Below, one piece after another: positions 36,682 to 47,102 of a stretch of DNA of 64,000 nt. How positions within the stretch are numbered: position 1 is the first letter of the stretch; each line of letters starts with the position of its first letter. The stretch comes from Chryseobacterium sp. C-71 (GTDB lineage: Bacteria > Bacteroidota > Bacteroidia > Flavobacteriales > Weeksellaceae), in assembly GCF_020911865.1 (NCBI RefSeq), contig NZ_CP087131.1, positions 2,170,001-2,234,000 of the forward strand. The letters run 5' to 3'. The translations under genes and the position numbers were made by a program. The notes beneath the pieces are model-generated. The model made no database searches. It was not told the DNA's origin and worked only from the letters and a program-made list of their open reading frames with translations.

Positions 36682-38112
36682 TTAAAACTTTCGTTTCAGG
36701 ATTTCGGGTTTTGTTTTGTGGAGGTGAAGAATCAATTCACCAAAGAGCGTGTTGGCCCATGCAAACCACGATCTCGTAAAATCTTTCGGATTGTCTACAT
36801 CGAAAGATTCGTGGATAAATCCGGTTCCTGCGTGAGTGGCTTTTAGCATTTTTAAAACAGAAATGATTTCTTCGTCATCATCAGTTGTCAAAGCCTGCAT
36901 AATCAAACCCAAGGGCCAGATTTTGTGTCCGCCAATGTGCGGTCCGCCAATTCCTTTGGCAAATTTTCCTTCACTAAACCATGGATTGGCTTTACTTAAA
37001 GAAAATTTCCTCGTATTTCTGTAAACCTCGTCATCTTTTGAAGCATAACCCAGATAAGGAATTGAGAGCAAATTCGGAACATTGGCATCATCCATAAACA
37101 AAGCATTTCCGAAACCATCAATTTCTAAAGCATAGATTTTTCCGGCAGTAGGATGATTTAAAATAGCATATTTCTGAATGGTCTCATCTACTTCTTTTGC
37201 TAAATTTATAAATTGAATTGAAGAATTTTCATCTTTTAAAATCTTAGAAAAAACATCTGCAGTTTCCCTCAAAGAAACGACAGCGAACATATTCGAAGAA
37301 ACCAAAAACGGATAAAAAGTAGCATCATCTGAAGGTCTGAACATCGAATGAATCAACCCAATTTTCTTTGTAGGATTTCCAAAACCACCTGCAAACTGTG
37401 TGTCTAAAGGATTTCCATTTGCCCGCTGGAATTTATATGATCCTTTTGAATCTTTTCTCTGTTGCTCTTTAAAAGTTTTCAGAATTAAAAGCATTGCTTT
37501 TTTCCATTCAGCATCGAAAACAGAAGCGTCTCCCGTTGTTTTCCAGTAATTGTACGAAAGACGCATCACGTAGCACAAAGAATCTATTTCCCATTTTCGC
37601 TCGTGAAGTCCGGGTTTCATTTCGGTTAAATCATCCTTCCACTCGCTGATTTTACTGGCATCATCAAAAAATGCATTTGCGTAAGGATCAAGTAGAACAC
37701 ATTCAACCTGTTTATTAATAACGCCTTTCAATAGATTCTTCAGTTTTTCATCTTCATTAGCCAGACTCAAATACGGATAAACCTGCGCCGAAGAATCCCG
37801 AAGCCACATCGCATCGATATCTCCCGTGATCACGTACGTAAAAGGCTTATTGTTTTTCTGATAAAATTTCACTGTCGTATCTAAAGTGTTCGGAAAACAG
37901 TTTTCAAATATCCACGCCAATTCTGGATCTGCGATTGATTTTTTAATATTTTTAATGGAATTTTCAACGGCCACCGAAGTGAATTTTCGGTCAGCTAACT
38001 TTGGCCTTTTCGAGATGAAATCCTGATCAAAAAATAATGCAGCGGAAGTTGGCATTGCAAATAAACCCAATCCGAGTGATGATTTTTTGATGAATGTTCT
38101 TCTGTTTTGCAT
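36682..38112 (-). CDS. Glycoside hydrolase family 125, exo-alpha-1,6-mannosidase-like
   Basis: 476 residues. N-terminal twin-arginine-like export signal (NRRTFIKKSSLGLGLF). GH125 signatures: DIDAMWLRDSSAQVYPY (about 97-113), FRPSDDATFYPF and HESFDVDNP with a C-terminal FTRSWFAWANTLFGELI. Cleaves alpha-1,6-linked mannose in the periplasm or outside. No other mannan-utilisation gene is next to it in this window. Confidence 0.92.
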   Translation of the reverse strand: MQNRRTFIKKSSLGLGLFAMPTSAALFFDQDFISKRPKLADRKFTSVAVENSIKNIKKSIADPELAWIFENCFPNTLDTTVKFYQKNNKPFTYVITGDIDAMWLRDSSAQVYPYLSLANEDEKLKNLLKGVINKQVECVLLDPYANAFFDDASKISEWKDDLTEMKPGLHERKWEIDSLCYVMRLSYNYWKTTGDASVFDAEWKKAMLLILKTFKEQQRKDSKGSYKFQRANGNPLDTQFAGGFGNPTKKIGLIHSMFRPSDDATFYPFLVSSNMFAVVSLRETADVFSKILKDENSSIQFINLAKEVDETIQKYAILNHPTAGKIYALEIDGFGNALFMDDANVPNLLSIPYLGYASKDDEVYRNTRKFSLSKANPWFSEGKFAKGIGGPHIGGHKIWPLGLIMQALTTDDDEEIISVLKMLKATHAGTGFIHESFDVDNPKDFTRSWFAWANTLFGELILHLHKTKPEILKRKF

Positions 38113-38219
38113 TTTGAGATTGATTAAATTATCATTTCAAATCTAAGATTTTTTTACAATTCAGAATTAATTTTATGATATCGTGAATTCAAATAATTAT
38201 TTTTGCTAAAACTTAATGC

Positions 38220-39161
38220 ATGGGAACTTTTTTAATCATTGGAATCTTATTTTTTCTTGCGCTGCTTTTGGTTTTCTACCTTTTAACAAGTAATAACCTG
38301 AATATTTCCACAAAAAATACGGATAGACTTTCTGATATTCAAAAAGACTTTTTAGAAAAACGTAAAAAACGCATTGAAGTTGTAAGGAATGAAATTTACA
38401 TTCAAAATTACCATTTATATTCTGGGATATCAGATAGAGAAACTAAAATTATAACGTTGGAAGGCACGATTCCCGAAATCAAAATTTTTGAAAACGACCA
38501 GCTGATTAAAACTTTCAGAATAGAACCAAAAAATGATAACCCCAATCTGAATGGACAAATATTTGAATGCGAAATCCCTGTACATGGAAATTTCTCGGTT
38601 CAGATTGAAGGAGCAATCTACGTAGATATGGAACATTTGCTATACAAAAAAGATGTAAATAAAGAATATGTGAGATTTCAGCCGTTTCATCTTTCACACC
38701 GAAAAGAAAATGACGAAAAACTGCTTGGTCGCGGAATGATTGCGAGAGGACTTCATTATTTCGGTCATCTTGATGGTGGAAACATTCGTCTGATCTGCGT
38801 TTGCGATCACTGCCATGAAAGTTTTTCAGTTGATTTTTATCACGCAGGTTTCTCAGATGCACAGTATTTTTATTCTACTCACAGCAAAGAAACCACAATG
38901 ATAAGTTTTGATACTTTTCGGGAAATGCCTAATCACTATCAACAAGACATTGATGAAAATAAGCTTGAGGAACTGGAAAAGAGACTTCCGAAAACGCAAG
39001 ATGGAGAATTTAAATATTATAATCCGTTTTGCTGCCCTCATTGTCTTGCACCTTTTAATGATTACCAAAAATTTAAAGAAGACAGACCCAAAGATATTTA
39101 CGCTCACTTTTACCTGAACCAATCTCCTGTATCGTATGAAACATTTTTTGACAGGAAATAG
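38220..39161 (+). CDS. Membrane-anchored protein with Cys-pair (zinc-ribbon-like) motifs, unknown
   Basis: 313 residues: N-terminal helix (about 3-22), a soluble beta-rich middle, and CDHCHE (about 199-204) paired with CCPHC (about 278-282), which look like a split zinc-binding site. I do not recognise the family. TATTTTTG lies about 20 nt upstream but without a good -33 element. Stands alone. Confidence 0.7.
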   Translation: MGTFLIIGILFFLALLLVFYLLTSNNLNISTKNTDRLSDIQKDFLEKRKKRIEVVRNEIYIQNYHLYSGISDRETKIITLEGTIPEIKIFENDQLIKTFRIEPKNDNPNLNGQIFECEIPVHGNFSVQIEGAIYVDMEHLLYKKDVNKEYVRFQPFHLSHRKENDEKLLGRGMIARGLHYFGHLDGGNIRLICVCDHCHESFSVDFYHAGFSDAQYFYSTHSKETTMISFDTFREMPNHYQQDIDENKLEELEKRLPKTQDGEFKYYNPFCCPHCLAPFNDYQKFKEDRPKDIYAHFYLNQSPVSYETFFDRK

Positions 39162-39340
39162 CATTTTCAAGTATTCATTAAATTCGATCCTGCAATTCAA
39201 CAAAAAGTTGCCAACTGATTTTTAATTCACAATTAACATCATTGCCCGAAATTCCGTAAATTTGCAAATCAAAATTTATCAATAAGAATTTGAGGTGATT
39301 TTTTTAAATCTAGCCTTTAGTTCTAATGCAAACTTTAAAT

Positions 39341-40981
39341 ATGCTATCTAAAATAAACCCTACCCAAACCAATAGCTGGAAAGCACTTGACGAACATTTC
39401 GGAAACAATGATTTTGAGTTGAGAAGCCTTTTTCAATACAATCCGAATCGTTTTGGAGAGTATTCTATTAAAAAAGATAATTTTCTATTCGATTATTCTA
39501 AAAACTTGATTGATACAAGAACAAAAGAATTGTTATTAAATCTTGCAGAAGAATGTCAGTTAAAAGATGCGATTTCTAAAATGTTTTCGGGAGATAAAAT
39601 CAATGAAACAGAAGGAAGAGCGGTTCTGCATACAGCTTTAAGGGATTTTTCTGATAAAGAAATATTGGTTGACGGTGAAAATATCAAGCCTCAAATTAAA
39701 AGAGTTTTGGATCACATGAAATCTTTTTCTGAAAACGTTATTTCAGGAAATCACAAAGGTTTTAGCGGAAAAGAAATTACTGACGTGGTGAACATCGGAA
39801 TCGGAGGCTCAGATTTGGGACCGGTGATGGTAGTTTCGGCGATGAAGCATTTCAAAACAAGATTGGATGTTCATTTCGTTTCAAATGTAGACGGAAATCA
39901 TATCGCTGAAGTGGTGAAGAATTTAAATCCTGAAACCACTTTATTTATCATTGCTTCAAAAACATTTACGACTCAGGAAACAATGACGAATGCAAATTCG
40001 GCAAAAAACTGGTTCTTAAAAGCTGGAAAACAGGAAGATGTAGCAAAACACTTTGTTGCTTTATCTACTAATGTACAAGCAGTTAAAGACTTCGGAATCG
40101 CAGAAGAAAACATCTTCGAGTTCTGGGACTGGGTTGGAGGAAGATATTCATTATGGAGTGCGATTGGTTTAAGCATTGTTCTTTCAGTTGGATATGAAAA
40201 TTTCGAGCAATTATTAAAAGGTGCTGAAAACACAGATCAACATTTCCAGACAGCAGATTTTTCTGAAAACGTTCCTGTTTTGATGGGACTTTTAGGAATT
40301 TGGTACCGTAATTTCTATGCGGCAACGACGTATGCAATCCTTCCTTACTCTCAATACTTAGATAGATTTGCAGCCTATCTTCAACAGGGAGATATGGAAA
40401 GTAACGGAAAATGTGTTGACAGAAACGGTGAGTTCGTAGAATATGAAACAGGACCAATTATTTGGGGCGAGCCGGGAACAAACGGACAACATGCTTTCTA
40501 TCAATTGATTCACCAAGGAACAGAATTGATTCCTGCTGATTTTATCGCCTATGCGAAAAGTCCAAACAAAGTTTCTGATCATCAGGATAAATTGTTGGCT
40601 AACTTTTTTGCACAAACTGAAGCACTTGCTTTCGGAAAAACGGAAGAAGAAGTTGAAGCAGAATTAAAGGCATCAGGAAAATCTGAAGAAGACATCGATT
40701 TCTTGTTAAATTACAAAGTCTTCCAAGGAAACACACCTACTAACTCAATCATTTTCAAAGAATTAACCTCTTTTTCTTTAGGACAGCTGATTGCAATGTA
40801 TGAGCACAAAATATTTGTTCAGGGAGTTATTTGGAATATCTTTAGTTTTGATCAGTTCGGAGTTGAATTAGGAAAAGTTTTAGCAAACAAAATTTTGCCA
40901 GAACTCGAAAATAATGAGACAATTAGCTCTCATGACAGCTCTACGAATGGGTTGATTAATTATTATAAATCAAACAAATAA
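39341..40981 (+). CDS. pgi: Glucose-6-phosphate isomerase
   Basis: About 546 residues from [13 protein letters not shown]; an ATG 15 nt earlier (39326) is also in frame. Interconverts glucose-6-P and fructose-6-P. Clear PGI signatures: [13 protein letters not shown] (about 150-162), [12 protein letters not shown] (about 206-217) and the C-terminal [12 protein letters not shown]. Full length for the bacterial family. TAAATTTG 70 nt upstream is part of a weak promoter match only. Confidence 0.97.
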   Translation: MLSKINPTQTNSWKALDEHFGNNDFELRSLFQYNPNRFGEYSIKKDNFLFDYSKNLIDTRTKELLLNLAEECQLKDAISKMFSGDKINETEGRAVLHTALRDFSDKEILVDGENIKPQIKRVLDHMKSFSENVISGNHKGFSGKEITDVVNIGIGGSDLGPVMVVSAMKHFKTRLDVHFVSNVDGNHIAEVVKNLNPETTLFIIASKTFTTQETMTNANSAKNWFLKAGKQEDVAKHFVALSTNVQAVKDFGIAEENIFEFWDWVGGRYSLWSAIGLSIVLSVGYENFEQLLKGAENTDQHFQTADFSENVPVLMGLLGIWYRNFYAATTYAILPYSQYLDRFAAYLQQGDMESNGKCVDRNGEFVEYETGPIIWGEPGTNGQHAFYQLIHQGTELIPADFIAYAKSPNKVSDHQDKLLANFFAQTEALAFGKTEEEVEAELKASGKSEEDIDFLLNYKVFQGNTPTNSIIFKELTSFSLGQLIAMYEHKIFVQGVIWNIFSFDQFGVELGKVLANKILPELENNETISSHDSSTNGLINYYKSNK

Positions 40982-41022
40982 GTCTTAGAGATTTTCATTA
41001 ATTTTGATTAAAAATAAAACAC

Positions 41023-41241
41023 ATGACACAGATTATCATTAACCTAAACAACAAGGAAGAAGAAACTTTTGTGGAAACTTTTTTAAAAAAAATGAAAATC
41101 AATTTTGAAAAAAATGAGGATGATTTTGAATTGACAGATGAAATGAAAAGATTAATTGATGAAAGATTAGCAGAAGATGAAAGCACTTATGTAGATGCTG
41201 AAGAGTCTTTAAAAAAGATTTCTGAAAAATATGGCATATAA
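41023..41241 (+). CDS. Putative antitoxin of a type II toxin-antitoxin pair
   Basis: 72 residues, highly acidic, with a short N-terminal strand and helical C-terminus, lying directly before a RelE/ParE-like gene and overlapping it by 11 nt. The pairing and size fit the RelB/ParD class; the sequence itself is too short for a firm family. It would bind and block the toxin and repress its own promoter. Confidence 0.7.
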   Translation: MTQIIINLNNKEEETFVETFLKKMKINFEKNEDDFELTDEMKRLIDERLAEDESTYVDAEESLKKISEKYGI

Positions 41242-41521
41242 AATTGTTTTATCCCCAAAAGCAGAAATAGAAATTGACAATGCTATTCAATATTATAATC
41301 AATTTTCAAAGTCAGCGGCAAAATCATTTAAGAAACAACTTTCGAATTCTTATAAAAAAATTCGGCTAAATCCTTTTTTTGAAAAAAAATACAATAATGT
41401 GAGATTCTTACCTTTTTCAAAGTATCCCTACATTGTTTTATTTCGGATTGATGAAATAGCAAAAAAGGCTTTTATCCTCTCCGTTTTCTGCACTCATCAG
41501 AATCCGGAAAAATATCCTTAG
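41231..41521 (+). CDS. RelE/ParE-superfamily toxin
   Basis: 96 residues. LSPKAEIEIDNAIQYYN at the start and YPYIVLFRID with a C-terminal ILSVFCTHQNPEKY are characteristic of the RelE/ParE fold. Such toxins act as ribosome-dependent mRNases (RelE) or gyrase inhibitors (ParE); the C-terminal HQNP pattern is seen in Bacteroidota ParE-like members, so the target is open. Translation coupled to the antitoxin by overlap. Confidence 0.85.
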   Translation: MAYKIVLSPKAEIEIDNAIQYYNQFSKSAAKSFKKQLSNSYKKIRLNPFFEKKYNNVRFLPFSKYPYIVLFRIDEIAKKAFILSVFCTHQNPEKYP

Positions 41522-41553
41522 AAATCTAATAATAAAAAGTAATAAAAGTAAAA

Positions 41554-42438
41554 ATGGCAGAAATTCTTGACGGATTAAAAGTTTCCAAAGAAATAAAAGC
41601 AGAAATCAAGGTTGAAGTTGATAAAATCCTACAAAACAAAAGAAGAGCACCACATTTGGTGGCAATTCTTGTTGGGAACAACGGAGCAAGCAAGGCGTAT
41701 GTAAATGCTAAAGTGAAAGACTGTGAAGAAGTAGGATTTCAATCTAGCTTAGTTAAATTTCCAAGCACGGTTTCTGAATCTGAATTATTGGAAAAAATTG
41801 AGGAACTTAATAAAGATAAATCTGTAGATGGTTTTATCGTTCAGTTACCTTTACCAGACCAAGTTGATCAGGAGAAAATTATCAATGCGATTGATCCAAG
41901 AAAAGATGTTGATGGTTTCCACCCTACCAACTTCGGGAAAATGGCTTTGGAAATGGATACATTTTTACCTGCAACTCCGTTCGGAATTTTAACTTTATTG
42001 GAAAGATACAATATTGAAACAAAAGGTAAAGACTGTGTCATCATTGGTAGAAGTAAAATCGTAGGAAGACCAATGAGTATTTTGATGGGAAGAAAAGATT
42101 TCCCTGGAAATTCTACGGTTACTCTTACACACTCTTACACAAAAGACATCGAAGAATACACTAAAAAAGCAGACATTGTGATTACCGCTTTGGGAGATCC
42201 TCACTTTTTGAAAGGTGAAATGATTAAAGACGGAGCAGTAATCGTTGATGTAGGTATTACAAGAGTAGATGACGACTCTCCAAAAGGATATTATTTGGCT
42301 GGTGACGTTGACTTCGACAGTTGTGCAGCAAAAGCAAGCTGGATTACACCTGTTCCGGGAGGAGTGGGTCCTATGACAAGAGCAATGTTGATGAAAAACA
42401 CCATCATTGCCTACAAAACTTCAGTCTATAATGACTAA
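41554..42438 (+). CDS. folD: Bifunctional methylenetetrahydrofolate dehydrogenase/cyclohydrolase
   Basis: 294 residues. One-carbon enzyme interconverting methylene- and formyl-THF. Signatures: YVNAKVKDCEEVG with the catalytic Lys near residue 56, GFIVQLPLP (about 96-104) and the C-terminal PVPGGVGPMT. Starts 32 nt after the toxin gene and is followed 6 nt later by queE, so folD-queE probably share a transcript. Confidence 0.97.
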   Translation: MAEILDGLKVSKEIKAEIKVEVDKILQNKRRAPHLVAILVGNNGASKAYVNAKVKDCEEVGFQSSLVKFPSTVSESELLEKIEELNKDKSVDGFIVQLPLPDQVDQEKIINAIDPRKDVDGFHPTNFGKMALEMDTFLPATPFGILTLLERYNIETKGKDCVIIGRSKIVGRPMSILMGRKDFPGNSTVTLTHSYTKDIEEYTKKADIVITALGDPHFLKGEMIKDGAVIVDVGITRVDDDSPKGYYLAGDVDFDSCAAKASWITPVPGGVGPMTRAMLMKNTIIAYKTSVYND

Positions 42439-42444
42439 TTTGAA

Positions 42445-43074
42445 ATGGATTTAGTAGAAGATATATTATTAAAAGAAGGTAAAATGCTCCCGGTGATGGA
42501 GCATTTTTACACTATTCAGGGAGAAGGTGCTCACACCGGAAAAGCAGCATATTTCATCAGATTGGGCGGTTGCGATGTCGGCTGCCATTGGTGTGATGTG
42601 AAAGAAAGCTGGGATCCCAACCTTCACCCTTTAATGAATGCAGAGGATATTGCAGAAACGGCGGCAAAACATTGTAAAATTGTAGTTTTAACAGGTGGTG
42701 AACCTTTGATGTGGAATTTAGATATTTTGACAGGAAAATTAAAGGAATTAGGTTGTACTGTTCACATTGAAACCTCCGGAGCATATCCTATGAGCGGAAA
42801 ATTGGACTGGATTACCCTTTCACCAAAGAAAACAGGATTGCCGAAAGAAGAAATTTATCAAAAGGCTCACGAATTGAAAGTAATTGTTTTTAATAATAAT
42901 GATTTAAAATTTGCTGAAGAGCAGGCCGCAAAAGTTTCAGAAAACTGTAAATTGTATCTGCAAAGCGAATGGAGCAAACGTGAGGAAATTTATCCTAAAA
43001 TCACCGACTTTATTCTTGCCAATCCACGTTGGCAGGCATCGGTTCAGACGCATAAATATCTGAATATTCCATAA
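42445..43074 (+). CDS. queE: 7-carboxy-7-deazaguanine synthase QueE
   Basis: 209-residue radical SAM enzyme of the queuosine pathway. It has the C-x3-C-x2-C cluster site in GCDVGCHWCDVKESW (about 47-61), GGEP near 92 and the short QueE-type fold, plus the N-terminal FYTIQGEGAHTGK. Six nt downstream of folD. Confidence 0.95.
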   Translation: MDLVEDILLKEGKMLPVMEHFYTIQGEGAHTGKAAYFIRLGGCDVGCHWCDVKESWDPNLHPLMNAEDIAETAAKHCKIVVLTGGEPLMWNLDILTGKLKELGCTVHIETSGAYPMSGKLDWITLSPKKTGLPKEEIYQKAHELKVIVFNNNDLKFAEEQAAKVSENCKLYLQSEWSKREEIYPKITDFILANPRWQASVQTHKYLNIP

Positions 43075-43114
43075 AAAATCCATAAATTAGCTTTTGTTTC
43101 CTAAATATCATTAG

Positions 43115-44485
43115 ATGCAAAGAATTCGATACTCTAGATATCTAAAATCGATTATTGTTTTGCTTGACCTTTCGGTTATTGCATCTGTGTTTATATTCTT
43201 TTTTATAAGCCGAAATGAGGGTTTGAGACATCATGAAGAAACATGGTATCAAAATAGTTTTTCTCTGGCATTATTATTCTTATTCTGGATGCTTTTGAGT
43301 GGCAGAACAAGAATTTATAACATCCCCAGAAACCTGACTTACACTTTGTTTCTTGAGCGATTGTTCAGTCATTTTGTGATCTTTACTATCGGGATTTTAT
43401 TGATTGGCAAGGTTAGCAACAATCTGTTTTTTAATTCTGACATTTACTGGCTTACTTTATATTTATTTTTCTTTATTTTCTTTTTAAGATCAATAATATT
43501 TTTCATTATAAAGTATTTACGTTCAGTTGGGATTAACCACAGAAACATTATGTTTTTGGGAGAGAATAGCTCGACTGATGTTTTAAAAGATATTTTGAAA
43601 GGCAGAAAGGACTATGGATACAAAATTTTCAGTTATAATTCTTCTAATCTTTCTTTCAATGAATTAATCGAATTCTGGAAAACCAACGGAATTCATACAC
43701 TTTTTATCCCGACAGATAGTGCTCTTGACAAAGAATTAGAGAAGAGATTGTTTAAATTAGCCGAAGAGCACAAAGTGCACGTGTCGCTGGTTCCTAATAT
43801 CTCAAAAAGCAATTTTTTCTATTATGATTTGGGATATATTGAGACACAACCGGTTTTAAATCAGGCAAAATATCCTTTAGATTATTATTCAAATTTCTTT
43901 CTGAAAAGAACATTTGACATTGTATTTTCTACATTGGTCTTAGTTTTGATTTGTTCATGGTTGTTTCCAATAATTGCAATTTTAATTAAAAGAAACTCAA
44001 AAGGCCCTGTTTTTTTTGTTCAAAAAAGATACGGTTTTCATGAAGAGGTTTTTAATTGTATTAAATTCAGAACAATGATTGTGAACGATGAATCTACTAC
44101 AAAAACTACCCTTGATAATGACTCGAGAATTACAAAAATCGGAAAGTTTTTGAGAAAGACAAGTTTAGACGAAATGCCTCAGTTTATTAATGTTTTAAAA
44201 GGCGAAATGTCTATTGTTGGCCCAAGACCTCATATGTTAGCAGTTGACAATTATTATAAGCCGAAAATAGGGAGATACACATTGAGGAGTTTAGCAAGCC
44301 CTGGAATTACAGGCTTAGCACAAGTAAGCGGTTTCCGCGGAGATTCCGGAAATGTAGAAGTAGAGATGAATAAAAGAATACTTGCCGATGCTTTCTACGT
44401 AAGAAACTGGAGTTTTGTACTTGATCTGGTTATCATTTTAAAAACCATTGTATTGGTAGTAGGAGGCGATAAAAACGCCAAGTAA
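43115..44485 (+). CDS. Exopolysaccharide polyprenyl glycosylphosphotransferase
   Basis: 456 residues: four N-terminal helices, a nucleotide-binding-like middle (about 145-230), another helix and the C-terminal bacterial sugar transferase domain (about 265-456) with KRTFDIVFS, KFRTM, KTSLDEMPQ and GPRPH. It starts glycan synthesis by transferring a sugar-1-phosphate to undecaprenyl phosphate. No other glycan genes adjoin; the polysaccharide group at 18852-23648 is a possible partner. Confidence 0.94.
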   Translation: MQRIRYSRYLKSIIVLLDLSVIASVFIFFFISRNEGLRHHEETWYQNSFSLALLFLFWMLLSGRTRIYNIPRNLTYTLFLERLFSHFVIFTIGILLIGKVSNNLFFNSDIYWLTLYLFFFIFFLRSIIFFIIKYLRSVGINHRNIMFLGENSSTDVLKDILKGRKDYGYKIFSYNSSNLSFNELIEFWKTNGIHTLFIPTDSALDKELEKRLFKLAEEHKVHVSLVPNISKSNFFYYDLGYIETQPVLNQAKYPLDYYSNFFLKRTFDIVFSTLVLVLICSWLFPIIAILIKRNSKGPVFFVQKRYGFHEEVFNCIKFRTMIVNDESTTKTTLDNDSRITKIGKFLRKTSLDEMPQFINVLKGEMSIVGPRPHMLAVDNYYKPKIGRYTLRSLASPGITGLAQVSGFRGDSGNVEVEMNKRILADAFYVRNWSFVLDLVIILKTIVLVVGGDKNAK

Positions 44486-44512
44486 ATAAATAAAATAGTC
44501 TAATTTAGCAGA

Positions 44513-45265
44513 ATGTTAAAAAAGTTTTTTACAGCCATAGGAGAATACATGATTCTTATCGGTAAATCTCTTCAAAAGCCTCAGAAAATGAGAGTTTTTT
44601 GGAAGTTGTTTATGAGAGAGATCAATGATTTGGGTGTTAACTCGTTCGGGTTGGTTATTTTCACATCCATATTTGTAGGTGCTGTTGTTGCAATCCAGAT
44701 GTTTAATAATTTTGATGCCTCTTCATTTCCGATTCCAACGTCATTTGTAGGATACGCAACAAAAGCAGTTTTAGTTCTTGAATTTGCACCTACCATTATC
44801 AGTTTGATCCTTGCAGGAAAAGTGGGTTCATATATCGCATCTACAATTGGTACTATGCGTGTTTCTGAACAGATTGATGCCTTAGATATTATGGGGGTAA
44901 ATTCTCCCAATTTCTTAATCTTACCAAAAATCATCGCTTGTCTGATTTTCAATCCTATTCTGATTGCGCTCAGTATCGTCTTCGGTATTGGTGGCGGTTA
45001 TATTGCAGGAATATTGACCGGAAACTGGACAACTTCAGATTATATCACAGGCATTCAGATGTATATGCCTAATCTTTTCATCTATTATGCATTTGCAAAG
45101 ACCATTGTTTTTGCATTTGTAATTGCCACTGTTCCTTCTTATTTTGGATATTTTGTTAATGGCGGATCATTAGAAGTAGGTAGAGCAAGTACGCAAGCTG
45201 TGGTTTGGACAATGGTTTTCATCATTATTTCCGAATTAATTTTAACACAATTAATATTAAGCTGA
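44513..45265 (+). CDS. MlaE-family lipid ABC transporter permease
   Basis: 250 residues, about five helices, with the MlaE patterns FGLVIFTSIFVGAVVAIQ, VLEFAPTIISLILAGKVG and ISTM-like EQIDALDIMGV. Inner-membrane permease for phospholipid traffic. Its stop overlaps the ATPase start by one base (TGATG), so the two are translationally coupled. Confidence 0.95.
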   Translation: MLKKFFTAIGEYMILIGKSLQKPQKMRVFWKLFMREINDLGVNSFGLVIFTSIFVGAVVAIQMFNNFDASSFPIPTSFVGYATKAVLVLEFAPTIISLILAGKVGSYIASTIGTMRVSEQIDALDIMGVNSPNFLILPKIIACLIFNPILIALSIVFGIGGGYIAGILTGNWTTSDYITGIQMYMPNLFIYYAFAKTIVFAFVIATVPSYFGYFVNGGSLEVGRASTQAVVWTMVFIIISELILTQLILS

Positions 45266-46080
45266 TGATTGAGGTAAAAAATCTTAAAAAGAGTTTTGGT
45301 GATGTTGAAGTGCTTAAAGGAATTTCAACCAACTTCGAAAAAGGAAAAACAAACCTGATTATCGGACAGAGTGGATCTGGTAAAACAGTTTTTCTTAAAA
45401 GTTTATTGAATGTTTATCAGCCTTCATCAGGAGAAATTTTATTTGACGGTAGAGATATCAATGTCATGAACCGCGAAGAAAAACAACACTTACGATCTGA
45501 AATTGGAACACTGTTTCAGGGAAGTGCGTTGTTTGATTCATTAACTGTTGAAGAAAACATTATGTTTCCTTTAGATATGTTTACCAATCTTACTTTCAGA
45601 GAAAAGAAAAGAAGGGTTTTTGAGGTAATCGGAAGAGTACATTTAGATAAGGCCAACCGAAAGTTCCCTTCAGAAATATCCGGAGGAATGCAGAAACGTG
45701 TGGCGATTGCCAGAGCGATTGTAAACCATCCTAAATATCTTTTCTGTGATGAACCCAATTCTGGGCTAGATCCTTACACATCTAATGTAATTGACGATTT
45801 GTTACTTGAAATCACCAAAGAATATAATACTACTACGATCATCAATACACACGATATGAACTCGGTGATGACGATTGGTGAAAAAATTGTGTATTTGAGA
45901 TTGGGTATCAAAGAATGGGAAGGTAATAAAGACATACTGATTACTGCAGGCAATAAAAATCTGATCGACTTCGTTTATTCCTCAGAGTTATTCAAGGAAT
46001 TGAGAGAATATCTTTTGGAGAATAATAAAACAATTGAAAATACTATTACAAAAATAGACGACAATGAAAAAATTAATTAG
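45265..46080 (+). CDS. MlaF-like ABC transporter ATPase
   Basis: 271 residues from the ATG at 45265 (MIEVKNLKKSFG); an upstream in-frame ATG at 45205 lies inside the permease gene and is rejected. Walker A GQSGSGKT (about 34-41), signature SGGMQKR, Walker B FCDEPNSGLDP. The C-terminal extension after about 235 is usual in the family. Partner of the permease upstream; its 3' end overlaps the next gene by 17 nt. Confidence 0.95.
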   Translation: MIEVKNLKKSFGDVEVLKGISTNFEKGKTNLIIGQSGSGKTVFLKSLLNVYQPSSGEILFDGRDINVMNREEKQHLRSEIGTLFQGSALFDSLTVEENIMFPLDMFTNLTFREKKRRVFEVIGRVHLDKANRKFPSEISGGMQKRVAIARAIVNHPKYLFCDEPNSGLDPYTSNVIDDLLLEITKEYNTTTIINTHDMNSVMTIGEKIVYLRLGIKEWEGNKDILITAGNKNLIDFVYSSELFKELREYLLENNKTIENTITKIDDNEKIN

Positions 46081-46702
46081 TGCCGCATTGATAGGCTTTT
46101 CGGTTTTTGCTTCGGCACAAATTTCATTGGCAGCCAAAGCTAATGTAGCAATCCCAACAAGCTCTGCTTCTTGGAAAAATTTCAAAACTGCAGCTTCCAA
46201 TACTGTAGAACAAAAAGGGAAAAACATCACCGGCTTCAATGTTGGTTTATCTTTAAAAATCGATTTACCAACTGCGTTATACTTAATGCCGGAAATTTAT
46301 TACACCAATTTCAGCAATGAGGTTACTGTACAAAATGATGTCAATTCAGCTCAGACTACCATTAAAGCTAAAAACAGCAGAGTAGATATTCCTGTTTTGG
46401 TTGGGGTAAATGTATTAGGAAATCTCCTGAGTGCTTACGCAGGACCTGTTGGAAGTTTTAATTTAGCGAAAAGCGATGATTTTGATAACTTCGTACAGAA
46501 AGTGGATGCTAAAGAATTTACAGTAGGTTACCAACTGGGTGTACAAAGCGAAATCAAAAAGATCATTCTTTCAGCAAGATATGAAGGTGCTTTTTCAAAA
46601 GATCAGAGAAAATTCATCAACAATGTTGCAGGATCAAATCAGGAAATTGATTATGATAACAGATCAAGCTTGTTTTTATTAGGTGTAGGATATAAATTCT
46701 AA
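46064..46702 (+). CDS. Outer-membrane beta-barrel (porin-like) protein
   Basis: 212 residues: signal peptide (1-20, ending FASAQIS), then alternating amphipathic strands typical of the small PorT/OmpW-like beta-barrels of Bacteroidota, ending in the aromatic LGVGYKF. It overlaps the MlaF gene, so it may be the outer-membrane part of the same lipid transport system; that is inference. Confidence 0.82.
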   Translation: MKKLISAALIGFSVFASAQISLAAKANVAIPTSSASWKNFKTAASNTVEQKGKNITGFNVGLSLKIDLPTALYLMPEIYYTNFSNEVTVQNDVNSAQTTIKAKNSRVDIPVLVGVNVLGNLLSAYAGPVGSFNLAKSDDFDNFVQKVDAKEFTVGYQLGVQSEIKKIILSARYEGAFSKDQRKFINNVAGSNQEIDYDNRSSLFLLGVGYKF

Positions 46703-46727
46703 ATTTAAATAAAACAAAAAGTCATAA

Positions 46728-46758
46728 AAAAATCCTCAAATTAAATTTGAGGATTTTT
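46728..46758. terminator. Bidirectional terminator
   Basis: Perfect 13-bp stem AAAAATCCTCAAA / TTTGAGGATTTTT (46728-46740 / 46746-46758) between converging genes, serving both strands. The - strand stop codon lies in the loop. Confidence 0.8.
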
Positions 46759-47052
46759 ATTTTGATATTCTAGCTCGGCTTCGCGTTGAGCAATTACCGC
46801 TGCTTGTTTTTCTAATTCTTCTTTATCTTTCTGAAGCTGTTTAAATTCTTTTCTTTGCTGCTCCGCCTTTATTGCAGAACCTTTGCTCACATAGCCAATC
46901 ATTCCACCAATGATAAGCCCAATTCCAATTCCCGCCATTACACCCATTACATGGGAAATAGTAATCTTTTCAACAGTAAAATCTGTCGTCAGGTAAAATA
47001 GCAATGCTGATACTGCTAAAAGTATAAGTCCTGTTATTGAGATGCCTTTCAT
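46741..47052 (-). CDS. Small membrane protein of unknown function
   Basis: 103 residues: two helices (about 6-24 and 34-55) then a basic/acidic coiled-coil tail (about 62-98). GVMAGIGIGLIIGGMIGY is a glycine-rich membrane hairpin. No family recognised. Downstream of the M48 peptidase gene, possibly co-transcribed. Confidence 0.7.
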   Translation of the reverse strand: MKGISITGLILLAVSALLFYLTTDFTVEKITISHVMGVMAGIGIGLIIGGMIGYVSKGSAIKAEQQRKEFKQLQKDKEELEKQAAVIAQREAELEYQNKNPQI

Positions 47053-47102
47053 GATATGATATTTTTGTTAGTGAAATTGAAAAAGAAAAACTTAATTTTA
47101 AA

